64,000 nt of DNA from Bryobacterales bacterium. Its GTDB lineage: Bacteria > Acidobacteriota > Terriglobia > Bryobacterales > Bryobacteraceae. The position numbers and the translations under genes were made by a program. The notes below the pieces were generated by a model, which was not told where the DNA came from, ran no database searches, and worked only from the letters and a program-made list of their open reading frames with translations. Positions 1-9,567 of the stretch are shown here, piece after piece (position 1 is the stretch's first letter; each line of letters opens with the position of its first letter). Location of the stretch: the NCBI GenBank assembly GCA_016721425.1, contig JADKID010000015.1, positions 264,602 through 328,601 on the forward strand. Direction: 5' to 3'.

Positions 1-395
1 GTCCTGACTTGTGAGTCCAGAGGCGAATCCAAGTATAGAAAGAGGCTGCAGGGCGGAAGTTTGGGGCACGAAGTTGGACGGCGAGACCTCCCGGGACTCC
101 CGTATGCCGCACCACGCGCCGCACCCTTCGTTCAATCGTCGATGCTCCTCGCAGGGCAAATTGCCCACGCCGGAAGTCGTGGCAGCGTACGTTTCCTCTG
201 TAGAGGCGGCGGTGACGCTGGGAAGCCCTGTGAGACGGAAGGAAATACCGCTGGGTAGTTTCATCGGAGGATTTGGCTTCACTGTGGCATACTCGTGTTT
301 TGTCCCGATGTTGGGCAAGACATGCCAGTAGCGGAGGGTCGTGAATGGCAAGCGACGCAGGGGTGAACTGTGCGGCCACCCGCGTCACGTAATCT
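1..395. other. Left edge without a recognisable gene
   Basis: Two short plus-strand reading frames (11-331 and 61-258) overlap here, but neither has a recognisable motif, signal peptide or convincing ribosome binding site. The stretch may be the decayed edge of a gene that lies outside the window. Nothing else is seen in it. Confidence 0.4.
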
Positions 396-419
396 GTGCG
401 GTTAGAGGTGCGGGTACTC

Positions 420-2630
420 ATGCAGATAGGATTCCTAAAGGACGGCAACCCAAAGTTGCGGGTCTGGTCCTTGGCGATATTGATCGCCATTCTCCTGGCG
501 GTTTACTGGCGACTGCTGCTGCTCCCGGATCACTACGTTTGGTTTGACCACTGGGACATGTGCCAGTTAGAGATTCCAAGAGCGACATTCATCGCTAACA
601 GCATCCAGAATGGGCACTTCCCACTTTGGGATCCATACATTTGGGGTGGATTGCCTGCGCTGGGTTCTGGCCAGCCCGGTCCGGTTTTCCCTCTGACGTT
701 GCTGCTAGAAATCATCCCACTTGATCACGGCAAGATCACTTTCATGGCCCTGAACGGCGTGTTCTTTCTACAACGCGTCATCATGGGCTATCTTGCGTTG
801 CTCTTTTTCCGCGAGATTGGAATCAAGTGGTGGGCTGCCGCGATGGGCGGAGCGCTTTTCTCGGCTGGTGGGTATGTCGGCAGTCTCCCGTGGCTGGATA
901 TCTCGAATGCTGTCGTGTGTGTCCCCGCAATCGCTCTTTTCACCGTCCGCCTAGTTCGTGACCCGAGATCGGCGAAGAGCGCAGCTTTTCTCGGCTTCTG
1001 GCTGGGACTGTGCTGGGTTTCAGGACACCACGAGATTCCACTGATCACGACTTATGCACTACTGGGCGTGGTGGCTTGGCGCATCATGAGGCGGTGGTTG
1101 GAGTGCCGAACGGTGAACCGAAAGTTCGTCTTGCTCTTCACCCTGAGCCTGTTTTTGGCGGCCGCGATCAGCTGCGTGCAGACCCTTCCGCTAATGGAGT
1201 TCGGCCGCCAAGCCAAGCGCTGGGTCGGGATGCCGGAGCCAATTGGGTGGAGCCAGATTGTTCCATACGAGATCCACCAGCGCCATTCCATTCAGTGGCG
1301 CGACCTACTCACCGTGCTTTACCCAGGAGCGACTCCCGAGAGCCATACCACTATGTTTCTCGGTGCAACAGTCACAACAATGGCGCTGTGGGGATTACTG
1401 ACGACATGGAGAAGTATGGTCACGCGAGGTCTAGCCCTCGGCGGGGGGCTATCCCTCCTCTATGCCCTGGGCGGGAACGCGGCCTTTCAACGAATTCTAT
1501 ACTACATTCTGCCCGCTCTCGACAAGGCGCGAACTCCAACTCGCGGGCTATTCATCTTCGCGCTTGCCGCCGCCGGACTGGCCGCAATTGGGCTTGTTGA
1601 ATTTGTGTCAGGGCGCCAGAAGCGCCTGCAGTTCCTGGTGCTCGCCTCAGGAGTGGCGCTCTCGACCTTCGCAATCGGTCATCTCGTCGGCGCTCCGAGA
1701 GTGTACCGTTTGGAGGCCAACAGCTATCTCTCGCTCGCTTTGGCCGGTACTGCCTTGCTTTGCGCGAGCTGCATTCCGAAACTCCCTGTCTGGCTCAGAG
1801 CGGTGCTTCCAGCAGCGGCGATGCTCGTGGAGTTGAGCACAGTTTCGTCGCTTAGAGTGTCCCCGGTAGTGGGCGAGAAGAGCGTCTGTGCTTCGGACCT
1901 GTACATCCTCGACTCTCTCGTAGACTCGCTCAGGACCGGCGCGAATGGTGGGCGTCTCGCGTTGCAGGGCGACTTCATACGAACAAGCCTAGGTGACCTG
2001 TATCAGGTAGACCAATTGGGGAGTTTTGTGGCCGGCGTGCCCAGCGCCCTCCTGGATCTCGATGTCTTCTCGCCCCGAACTCAGGAGTTGTTGGGGGTGA
2101 CGCTGCATGTCAGTGGCGAACGACCGAACCGAAACGAAGCCCCCGTGCGGGTGGTGGTGTCGCGGCAGCGAGCATTGCCGCCGGCGTGGGTTTCTCACTC
2201 GGTGGTTCGGGTAGATTCGGTTGCTGAGCTGCGGGCTAAGATGGCCGATGAGGCGATCCCTCTCCCTGGCACCGCAATCCTGTTAGGCCGAGACGCGCCT
2301 AAGCTGAGCAACGCTCTCATCTCAGAGCCTGTCGCGGTGGAGCGTCATGATTCAGACCACGTGACTTTACGGGTCAATATGGCATCGGCTGGCCTAGTGA
2401 CGGTATCTGGTTCTGATTACCCCGGATGGAAAGCGACGTTGGACGGCAAGGCAGTCTCGATCATTCGATCATATGGTGCACTTCGAAGCGTATTTGCGGA
2501 CGAAGGGTCCCACGTCATCGAGATGAAATTCCGACCGGACTCTGTGCTAGTCGGAGGTATCTTGAGCGCTCTTGGCCTTGCGGCAGTCATCGGAATTGTG
2601 ATCGCGGCCAACCGAAGGTCCGCGACCTAA
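420..2630 (+). CDS. YfhO-like polytopic membrane protein
   Basis: About 736 residues with roughly ten to twelve hydrophobic segments and a C-terminal soluble beta-rich region. Near the N-terminus, the motif WFDHWD followed by NGHFPLWDPYIWGG is the first-loop pattern of YfhO/GT-C type membrane proteins, which have an acidic residue after TM1 and then a G-x-x-PLW-x-P element. The family is thought to act in glycosylation of envelope polymers using lipid-linked sugars; this is family knowledge and the substrate is unknown. An in-frame GTG exists at 396, but the ATG at 420 has a better site upstream (GAGGTG at 404-409), so I chose 420. It stands alone, with no same-strand partner downstream. It lies in the lower-GC left block of the window. 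Confidence 0.8.
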   Translation: MQIGFLKDGNPKLRVWSLAILIAILLAVYWRLLLLPDHYVWFDHWDMCQLEIPRATFIANSIQNGHFPLWDPYIWGGLPALGSGQPGPVFPLTLLLEIIPLDHGKITFMALNGVFFLQRVIMGYLALLFFREIGIKWWAAAMGGALFSAGGYVGSLPWLDISNAVVCVPAIALFTVRLVRDPRSAKSAAFLGFWLGLCWVSGHHEIPLITTYALLGVVAWRIMRRWLECRTVNRKFVLLFTLSLFLAAAISCVQTLPLMEFGRQAKRWVGMPEPIGWSQIVPYEIHQRHSIQWRDLLTVLYPGATPESHTTMFLGATVTTMALWGLLTTWRSMVTRGLALGGGLSLLYALGGNAAFQRILYYILPALDKARTPTRGLFIFALAAAGLAAIGLVEFVSGRQKRLQFLVLASGVALSTFAIGHLVGAPRVYRLEANSYLSLALAGTALLCASCIPKLPVWLRAVLPAAAMLVELSTVSSLRVSPVVGEKSVCASDLYILDSLVDSLRTGANGGRLALQGDFIRTSLGDLYQVDQLGSFVAGVPSALLDLDVFSPRTQELLGVTLHVSGERPNRNEAPVRVVVSRQRALPPAWVSHSVVRVDSVAELRAKMADEAIPLPGTAILLGRDAPKLSNALISEPVAVERHDSDHVTLRVNMASAGLVTVSGSDYPGWKATLDGKAVSIIRSYGALRSVFADEGSHVIEMKFRPDSVLVGGILSALGLAAVIGIVIAANRRSAT

Positions 2631-2810
2631 GAGTTTCGGATTCGTTGTTGGCGCAAATGCTGATACCTTCTTCGCGGGCATGCGATGGTGGCGGTTGACA
2701 CTTGGAACCGGCAGCGCACGAGTCGCTTCTCACAGATGCATCAAAGCGAGACTGCACGTGCCGGTCCATCTTGACTATGCGCCGGGTGCTCTAGCCGACT
2801 TGGCCGAAGC

Positions 2811-3482
2811 CTATGGCAGAGCTACGACGGTTATCGTGGCAGGGGTGTGCGTCTCGGTGCGAACAGCAATATCTCTCGAAAGAAGTGGCTTGCCTTTCGC
2901 ATCTCCGAATTGAAGGACTTGGTCATTGAGGCGCACCACGAGGTTTTGCCGCGCTGGCGCCAAGATGGATACCACCACATCGCTGTCGCTCTCTGAAGTG
3001 ACGGGCATCGGCTTCAGAGACCCCGTGCGTGTGACTATGTTGGCAAAGTGCGGTTGCGGACCCTTGCCCAGCTTCCTCTGACTGGCGACCACGGTCTTCA
3101 ACCCCGAGATTTGTAACGATATCCTTACTGCTGGCTCGACCGGGATGTCCACGCGGAGCGTGCTCGAGGATGTTGTCACTGTAGGTGGCGTCCCCCACGC
3201 ACAGGGGTCAAGGCTTGCAATCAAGTCACCTACGCAGAGGGCGAAGCTGGAGTTGGGCGGCAATTCGAGGCTATAGGCCCCTGACCCGTCCGTCCTAGAC
3301 TGCACGATTAGCGGCCCCTTGATCGGATTGATTGGGGGTTTCTGGATGGCTGCCACCACGGCGCGTTGAACCGGAAGTCCGGTATTGGCGTCCCTCACTG
3401 TGCCAGCTACCCGAGTCAGGGGTGCTGCGACGGCAAGTTCGTACAGCATCACCACACTAGCCAAATATATCTTCATATTCAT
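2811..3482 (-). CDS. Secreted carboxypeptidase-regulatory-like (CNA-B-like) protein
   Basis: 223 residues. The N-terminus (residues 1-20) is a hydrophobic signal-like segment ending in AVAAP. It is followed by the beta-sandwich signature TRVAGTVRDANTGLPVQRA, typical of the carboxypeptidase regulatory-like fold, and an SGAYSLELPP strand pair. The rest has no recognised domain. Such small secreted proteins are numerous in Acidobacteriota and are thought to have structural or binding roles; no enzyme residues are seen. GGAG five bases before the ATG at 3482 supports that start, and another ATG lies two codons later. It lies downstream of the 1013-residue secreted protein on the same strand with about 35 bases between them, so co-transcription is plausible. 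Confidence 0.75.
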   Translation of the reverse strand: MNMKIYLASVVMLYELAVAAPLTRVAGTVRDANTGLPVQRAVVAAIQKPPINPIKGPLIVQSRTDGSGAYSLELPPNSSFALCVGDLIASLDPCAWGTPPTVTTSSSTLRVDIPVEPAVRISLQISGLKTVVASQRKLGKGPQPHFANIVTRTGSLKPMPVTSESDSDVVVSILAPARQNLVVRLNDQVLQFGDAKGKPLLSRDIAVRTETHTPATITVVALP

Positions 3483-3516
3483 GGTCTCTCCGCTCTTTTA
3501 AAGACGTTTTCTAAGT

Positions 3517-6500
3517 TTACGGATATATGGTAAATGTGAACGGAGTTGATAGAGCATCATCCCCATTACTAACTTCAACGGTCCAGTTTCCGGGCGCAAG
3601 TCTACCGCCAAGAGGTACCGTGATTTGCGTCAGTGACTCCCCAGTGACGGGAAAGCCACTCCCGTCCAAGTTCCAAACCCACAACTCAACATTGGGATTG
3701 GCGACGCTAACGAACCGGAGATCACTGGTGGTGTACTTGGCAAAACCGTGCCCATGTACAGTAATCGTGCTGTTGACATGGACGGAACTCCCAGACTCAT
3801 TGACAACATCATTGACAATTGGACGTAGTCCAATCGTGATGTTCTTCGACACGCTCGCGTTGGCCAGGAGCCCGTTATAGCCTGTGAGAGTCACCGTCTT
3901 CTCCCCTGGGGTGAGGAAATCGGTCAACCTTCGGTTCGCGCAACTGCCGACCAGTCCCGGCCCGATATCGACTTTGCTTTCCCAACACTCACGAGTACGA
4001 TCGCCGAGCTCACCATCGAAGTTGAAACTCAACGATGTCACGTCTGCCGCACCCCAAGTTACCTCTGGATTCTGGCTTATTGTGAAATAAGTATCCTCGA
4101 TCGTGATGGCCAATACTGGAGTGGGCGCTGCGGGGCAGCTCAGAGAATTATACTTGTAGTAAGTTGTCAGAGCCGTCCAGCTCGGCTTGTCGGCTCCCAC
4201 TCGATTGATCAGCCCCCAGAATCCGCGCCATGCCAATTCGTGGCCGGTAAAACTCCAGGGTGTCTGAGACCAAAGCTCGTATGGATCGTACATCGCCCAA
4301 TAGGCGAACTTGTTGATCCCCAATCCGGTGTAAGCGCAAAGAGCGTTGTTGAGCCACTGCGACTGCCCCTCCAATGTCGCGGATGGCAGTTGGCTGTCCT
4401 CCCTACTGGCCGTCAACATGGAGGTTCCATTGGGGGCGTCGGCTGCAGACGACGAAGTGGCGAACTCATGAATGAACATCTTGGACACTGGAACCGATAC
4501 CCCGCCCGCTACCGGCGTTCCCGCTAGGGCAAACAAAGCCGCCCGTAGGTCGGACGTGTTGGGCGCGTAACCTGTAGGCATATAGTAATCCGGGTCCTTC
4601 TGGAAACCATATCTCAAAGTTAGTTCGTCCCTCATTCTCTTGGCGATAGTCTGACTCTCGGCGATGTTCCAGGCATAGCCCCCTGCAGGCCTTGGCAGGA
4701 TTGAGGGAACCGAATTGCTCCTCGGATAATCCGGGGGGGGGAGAAGGGGTTGGCTTGGGTCCGTGAACCACATCTTGAGGCCAACACCGACTGCCGCCTG
4801 CATCCCATATGTTTGATTCGCGTTCTTTACGGCGTCGTCCAGGCCTTTGTAGGATCTTCCCCACGCCTCGGGAGAATTGCCATCGCCGCGGACTCCCGGA
4901 TATGGCTCCGGATCCCAAGACCAGTTGAGACCCCAGAACAGAATGTTCCGATGATTAGGAGATAGTCCGTTGACGAAGTAGTTCATCCAGCTGACGTGCT
5001 CAGCGGAAATGGCTGCATCCTCAGCCGATGACGAGGAATGAATTATCCTCTGCTTGACACAGCCGTTCGCGAAGTGAAGCGCCACGAAAAGATTCTTGGC
5101 TTCCGCCAAGGCTAGGAACTCCTCCAGTGCCGCCCATTGTGTATTGCCGGAGGCACCTGGCGTCAGACGCGGATCCACGGAGCTGTCCGTATAGGGTGCT
5201 TGAGCGCAAGAGTAAAAGCCTGATGGTTCGCCAGCATTGACCATCTTGAGTGCCGTCTTGTCCCAAAGATACAAATGCAGGACATTGAAGCCGTTGACTC
5301 TCAGTCGCTCAAGATCCAACGCAGCCATGTCCTTAACCAACATGCCGGCCGTCGCGTCGAAGGTATACCAGTCATAGAGCATTCGGAAGTACGAATGTCG
5401 TCGAGGTGAATAGGTAATCCCCTTCCAGACTGTGGGGATAGCGATCGGCGTAACGATTTGTAGCGGTTGTGACGAAGTTCCCACATAGTCTCCCACTGTG
5501 ATTGTGATTGGTCCCGCAGTGGCATTTGGAGGCACGATGAACTTGATGGACTTCATTGTCCACTGTGTTGGTGTTATGATCGTGTCATTGACTTTCACCA
5601 AACCCTGTTGAATCCCAAAGCTCCCGCCGACAACTGTCACTTCGGTGCCCGGCGCGGCTGGACTTGGCGAAAAGCTAGAAATTGTTGGAGTCGCAGTCCA
5701 ATAGCGGCTGCCCAACCCCTCAGCAACCCCGTAGTTGTCCCATACGATCCATGCAATGGAGTGTAATCCGGCTGCGTAACTAGTCGGATCAAATTTGGAT
5801 GGTAGGGACGAACCGCCTGGGCCGTAGCTATTCGCGTAGTTAGGGAAAATCCCGAAGACGTCAGGTCTTGGCTGACCATAGCTTGGATGATCTATGATTT
5901 GGCCGTCGACCATCAATTCGAGTGAAGTTCCGTTGTTCAGGATCATCTTCGGCTGGGGTGTCAGTGCCCACCCATTGACCGAGAAGGAAGAACTAGTTAA
6001 GATTTGTCCGCTTGCGGGCGCATCCAGAGTGCCGAATGGCTTGATGGAGGCGGCGTTATTGACTGTGATGATCTTCTGTCCCAAAAGGCTTGCCGTACCT
6101 CCTCCAGTTGCAATGGCCGTAATCGTGTATTGCCCATTTCCCATCACAGGCGGACTGTTGGTACCAGGCAGAGCGTTGGACAACATTAGATATCCCCACC
6201 CAGCTCTATTTCCATAGGTGAACGTCGGATAGCAATTCGCCACGTCCGGCCGAGCGCCAAGTACAAACGTAGCGTCTCCGATATAGACCAGTTGCAGACC
6301 CAGGATAGTCTGGTAGGTTTGTTCCGTAGGCAGGCGGTTTCGGTATATCTTGACGGTTGTCGCGGCTGGATTGGGACTTAACGCCCAACCACTAACGTTG
6401 ATTGCTCCGGCTAGATTAGATGCCCCGTTTGTCGGCGTATCGACATTGCCCCAGGGCACCGATTGGGGCGGCGGGCAAGCGGCCATTTGCCCAGGAAGCC

Positions 6501-6558
6501 CGGCGCTCAAAAGGAAAAGGACGAAGACCAGCCTACGGCATGCAGGTGTATGTTTCAT
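3517..6558 (-). CDS. Large secreted protein: Ig-like repeats, IPT/TIG domain, TIM-barrel-like region
   Basis: 1013 residues with a signal peptide (LVFVLFLLSAGLPGQ, about residues 10-24). Residues about 35-280 hold two similar Ig-like units, each with a V/FNGWAL or VSGWAL-x-P element. Residues about 290-375 are an IPT/TIG domain (PTISSFSPSPAAPGTEVTVV). Residues about 380-780 resemble a glycoside-hydrolase-like TIM barrel: RVNGFNVLHLYLWDK, then LFVALHF, then RNILFWGLNWSWDPEP. The C-terminal part is again Ig/TIG-like. I cannot name a catalytic acid with certainty, so the enzyme activity is unproven; a secreted polysaccharide hydrolase or a surface adhesin are both possible. It seems to form an operon with the flanking small secreted proteins (7-base gap upstream). 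Base composition is lower in GC than the housekeeping genes to the right. Confidence 0.8.
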   Translation of the reverse strand: MKHTPACRRLVFVLFLLSAGLPGQMAACPPPQSVPWGNVDTPTNGASNLAGAINVSGWALSPNPAATTVKIYRNRLPTEQTYQTILGLQLVYIGDATFVLGARPDVANCYPTFTYGNRAGWGYLMLSNALPGTNSPPVMGNGQYTITAIATGGGTASLLGQKIITVNNAASIKPFGTLDAPASGQILTSSSFSVNGWALTPQPKMILNNGTSLELMVDGQIIDHPSYGQPRPDVFGIFPNYANSYGPGGSSLPSKFDPTSYAAGLHSIAWIVWDNYGVAEGLGSRYWTATPTISSFSPSPAAPGTEVTVVGGSFGIQQGLVKVNDTIITPTQWTMKSIKFIVPPNATAGPITITVGDYVGTSSQPLQIVTPIAIPTVWKGITYSPRRHSYFRMLYDWYTFDATAGMLVKDMAALDLERLRVNGFNVLHLYLWDKTALKMVNAGEPSGFYSCAQAPYTDSSVDPRLTPGASGNTQWAALEEFLALAEAKNLFVALHFANGCVKQRIIHSSSSAEDAAISAEHVSWMNYFVNGLSPNHRNILFWGLNWSWDPEPYPGVRGDGNSPEAWGRSYKGLDDAVKNANQTYGMQAAVGVGLKMWFTDPSQPLLPPPDYPRSNSVPSILPRPAGGYAWNIAESQTIAKRMRDELTLRYGFQKDPDYYMPTGYAPNTSDLRAALFALAGTPVAGGVSVPVSKMFIHEFATSSSAADAPNGTSMLTASREDSQLPSATLEGQSQWLNNALCAYTGLGINKFAYWAMYDPYELWSQTPWSFTGHELAWRGFWGLINRVGADKPSWTALTTYYKYNSLSCPAAPTPVLAITIEDTYFTISQNPEVTWGAADVTSLSFNFDGELGDRTRECWESKVDIGPGLVGSCANRRLTDFLTPGEKTVTLTGYNGLLANASVSKNITIGLRPIVNDVVNESGSSVHVNSTITVHGHGFAKYTTSDLRFVSVANPNVELWVWNLDGSGFPVTGESLTQITVPLGGRLAPGNWTVEVSNGDDALSTPFTFTIYP

Positions 6559-6565
6559 TTGATTC

Positions 6566-7051
6566 CTACTTCAGTTTCGTCGTGATCTCAGGAGCCGCCG
6601 TCACTCGTACGATGATTGGGGACGAGCCGGGTTGGTAGAACACCAAGTCAAAGTCGCCCTTAAAGGCGTTCGCGACATGCCAATAGAAGATCCCCGCCTT
6701 GCTGTCCAGGGACGCCCCGACTGGGAGAGGCGAACATTTCGAATCAACCATCAGGCACGCTATATGATCAGCAGATACGTTTCGCGGAAGTCTCACCACA
6801 ACCCGCTCCCACTGCCGGGTACTCATGCGTGCGACGCCAGCGACATCTGTTGAAGCGCTTTCAGCGGAGAAAGTTTCCGGTCGATCAACCCGCTGAAAAC
6901 CTCGTCGAATCTCGACGGAGCTCCCGAAGAGACGTTTCCCTGAGGCCATTGCCGCCTCGATGTCAGCCGCATCCTTCGCAGTTATCTGCGTTTGGGCACA
7001 TAGGCCCCCGGCAGCAAACGATGCCAGCACTACTAATATCAGTGCCTTCAT
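6566..7051 (-). CDS. Small secreted protein of unknown function
   Basis: About 161 residues beginning MKALILVVLASFAAGGLCAQ, a clear signal peptide with a likely cut after LCA. The mature part has no domain I recognise. It ends in a beta-rich segment (DFDLVFYQPGSSPIIVRVTA) that suggests a secreted or envelope-associated fold. An in-frame GTG at 7063 would add four residues; the ATG at 7051 is preferred because AGGTGAG lies about ten bases upstream. The stop codon is only seven bases from the start of the 1013-residue secreted protein, so the two are probably transcribed together. Function unknown. Confidence 0.65.
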   Translation of the reverse strand: MKALILVVLASFAAGGLCAQTQITAKDAADIEAAMASGKRLFGSSVEIRRGFQRVDRPETFSAESASTDVAGVARMSTRQWERVVVRLPRNVSADHIACLMVDSKCSPLPVGASLDSKAGIFYWHVANAFKGDFDLVFYQPGSSPIIVRVTAAPEITTKLK

Positions 7052-7232
7052 TGAGATGCTCACCTTTCTGTGTGGTCAAGTAATAGTCGAATCGCTCTGA
7101 ATCGCCAGGCCAACATTCCCGTTAGCAAGTGAAGACGACACCGATGAGCGACGACTTGCGCTCGTTGTTCCGATTGTTAAGCTCGTGTTGTAACAGGAAA
7201 ACCAGACCTGGTTATCGTATGACGAGTACAGT

Positions 7233-8588
7233 GTGGCACCGTATTGTCGCGCTGTCAAGCCTGTTATGGGAAATCGGTTATGGGATTTCCACAAGGACAC
7301 AATCGTGGCTTGCATGCAGGTTCCGGGAGAAGGTGGAACGAAAGACATCCGGAAATCTGAGTTTCTGGCTCATCTGCAGGGACTGGAGCAGTTGAGGTGG
7401 TGGTTGATGGCCTCGAAAGTGGAACCGGTGGCGATGAAATCGACTGGTGTTTACTGGAAGCCGGTGTGGCATGTATTGGCGGGGCGGTTTCCCCTGCTGT
7501 TGGCCAGTCCAACCCACATGAGGAACATCCCGGGCCGAAAGACGGACCGGAAGGATGCCGAGTAGACTGCCGACCTGCACGCGCACGGTTTGCTGAAGCC
7601 GAGCTTTGTGCCGCGAGCCGAAATCCAGGAGTCGCGGGATCTCACGCGGATGCGGGTGAAGTTAAAAGAGGAATACAACCGGATCCACAACCGCATCCAC
7701 AAGGTACTGGAAGATGCCAACATCAAGCTCGACATGGTGGCCAAAGACATTTTCGGAGTGACCGGACGGCTGATTATCCGGGCGCTGATCGAAGGTCAGG
7801 ACAGTGCTGAATGGCTGGCTGACAAAGCCCGGGGGAGTCTGCGGGGGCGGCGCGAGGAACTGCGCGTGGTGCTTCGCGTCCACGTGACCGAGCATCACCG
7901 CTTCCTGTTGCGGGAGTTGGGGGATGAAGTCGAGACTGTCGAACGTCGGATTGCCACGCTGGAGATGCTCATGGCTGGGAAGATGGAACCAGTCAGCGTA
8001 CAGATCGAACGACTGACGACGATTCCGGGTATCGACCTGATCGCGAGTTGGGCGCTGATTGCGGAGTTGGGCACATACATGACCGTATTCCCGGACGCCC
8101 AGCACGCGGCAAGTTGGGCCGGGCTGGTTCCAGGCAGCTTTGAGAGCGCCGGCAAGCGCAAGAGCAGCCGGACACGGAAAGGCAACCGCTGGATTCGGCG
8201 CGAACTTTGCCAGTCAGCCTGGGCGGTCTCTCACAAGAAGAGCTGCTATTTGACGGCGTGCTTCCATAGTCATGTGGCACGAGCCGGGGTGAAGAAGGCC
8301 ATTGTGGCAACGGCCCATCAGATGCTGATTCTCGCCTACCACATACTGCGGGACGGGACCTCCTACCGCGAACAGGGCGGCGACTATTTCGACCGCCTGA
8401 ATCCGGAAGAGACCTAGCGCCGGCTCACGGAACGGCTGCACCGGATGGGCTTTGAGCTGGTCCTGACGCCGTTGAGCGCTCCGCAGGGCAGCCCGTCAGA
8501 GGCGGTGCAGGAGCCACCACCCCGCTGCCGCGCCGGGCGACCCTGCAAATGCGCCGAACGCGCAATCGTTTGCAGACACAGGCACTAA
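7233..8588 (+). pseudogene. IS110-family transposase, two in-frame amber codons
   Basis: One reading frame gives a nearly complete IS110-type DEDD transposase: DFHKDTIVACM (first Asp), STGVYWKPVWHVL, the NIPGRKTDRKDAE block, then a coiled middle and the C-terminal transposase_20 region (LTTIPGIDLIASWALIAELG, then AASWAGLVPG and RTRKGNRWIRRELCQSAWA). A TAG at 7563-7565 falls where relatives have Trp (DAEW), and a second TAG at 8415-8417 is followed by a conserved IS110 tail (RRLTERLHRMGFELVLTP and GRPCKCAER) up to TAA at 8586. The catalytic Glu usually found in the MEST motif is Lys here (MKST). The element is therefore almost certainly inactive. The exact N-terminus is unclear. Confidence 0.9.
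7233..8588 (+). mobile_element. Decayed IS110-type insertion sequence
   Basis: The span is set by the transposase reading frame only. IS110 elements usually lack terminal inverted repeats, and I could not place the ends or a target duplication. It sits between the lower-GC secreted-protein block and a broken Fic gene, so it may mark the edge of an acquired segment. Confidence 0.7.
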
Positions 8589-8804
8589 GAACTCGGAGTT
8601 TTCAAGGGAACGAGCGAAGCGCGGGGCCGGATTGTGGTGAGGTCCTGACGCCCGGAAAGTGCGGCGTAGCTGCAATTGGTTACCGGGAATGAATTCGGCC
8701 ACTATTGGGCTACTGGAGATGCGGACAGCGTGCTGGGTCTTGACTCCGGCCGACTCGCGGCCACCACGATCCCGATTGGAACCGGCTGGCCTCTCGGCGC
8801 CTGC

Positions 8805-9255
8805 ATGGAGGCGCGCGGCAAGCAGGTTCTGTGGGTGAAGCAGAAGCCCGAGGTTCTGGCTGCACTGAGGGACCAGGCGATGATCCAGAGCGCCGAGTCG
8901 TTGAACCGGATCGAAGGGGTGACGGTGCCCGCCAACCGGCTTCCCCCTCTGGTTCTGGGCGGCGCCAAACCGCGCGACCGCTCGGAAGAAGATCTTGCGG
9001 GGTACCGCCGGGCGCTCGACTGGATTTTCAGCCGCAAGCGCCCTGTCTCGATCACGCCAGACGTCATCCGTCGCCTGCGTGCGCCTGCCCAGGGAGGCCA
9101 TTCCGGTGATGCGGGCGAATGGAAGCAGCGGGACAACGAGATCGTGGAGATTCTCGCGAACGGCGGGCGGCGCCGATTATGTGCCGGCGGCTTCGTATTC
9201 GCCGACTGGCGGAGTGAGCGAGCTCACACCGGGCAACGGATTCGTGGAAAAGTGA
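8805..9255 (+). pseudogene. Truncated Fic-family protein gene
   Basis: The frame from MEARGKQVLWVKQKPEV onward matches the N-terminal region of Fic/DOC proteins: AESLNRIEGVTV (the inhibitory-helix-like SxxxNRIEG region), then KPRDRSEEDLAGYRRALDWI and GDAGEWKQRDNEIVEI. Near 9170 the reading frame breaks; the continuation (ADYVPAAS, matching the usual RFVP element) is in another frame and stops at 9255. The AMP-transferase core motif HPFxxGNGR is absent. Intact relatives AMPylate target proteins or act as toxins; this copy lacks the catalytic half. Read-through upstream to 8676 adds no recognisable sequence. Confidence 0.75.
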
Positions 9256-9567
9256 GAATACAGTGACAAGCGAGGCCAGGTGAGACGGATTGCGCTGGGG
9301 ACGGCGGCGGTGGAGACCAATGCCGGGGAGTGGTTGTTTAGCCACTGCGCTGGAGTCACGGGCTCGACGGAGTGCACCACCAATGACGACAACCTGCGGA
9401 GCCAGACCGTCAACCCGTTGGGCAAGACGCAGAGCGACGGCCCGGAGACGGCTCCGGACGGATAGATGGCAACGGAATCCATCTGGCCTTTGGCTCGGCC
9501 GTTCCAAGGCTGCAACAGCGATCGACTATCTGAGGCTCTCTCTCGTCGATGTGGCACAAGGAGAACG
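9256..9567. other. Gene-free stretch between Fic remnant and VWFA operon end
   Basis: A short plus-strand frame (9280-9465) is open but has no motif, and the region lies downstream of the minus-strand VWFA gene. I see no RNA gene or clear terminator. It is probably debris from the same decayed segment. Confidence 0.4.

Noticed and set aside
4733..4741. Nine-G run inside the 1013-residue secreted protein gene as a slippage site
   Set aside because: The frame is open on both sides and gives a continuous protein (LLPPPDYP), so no frame change is seen.
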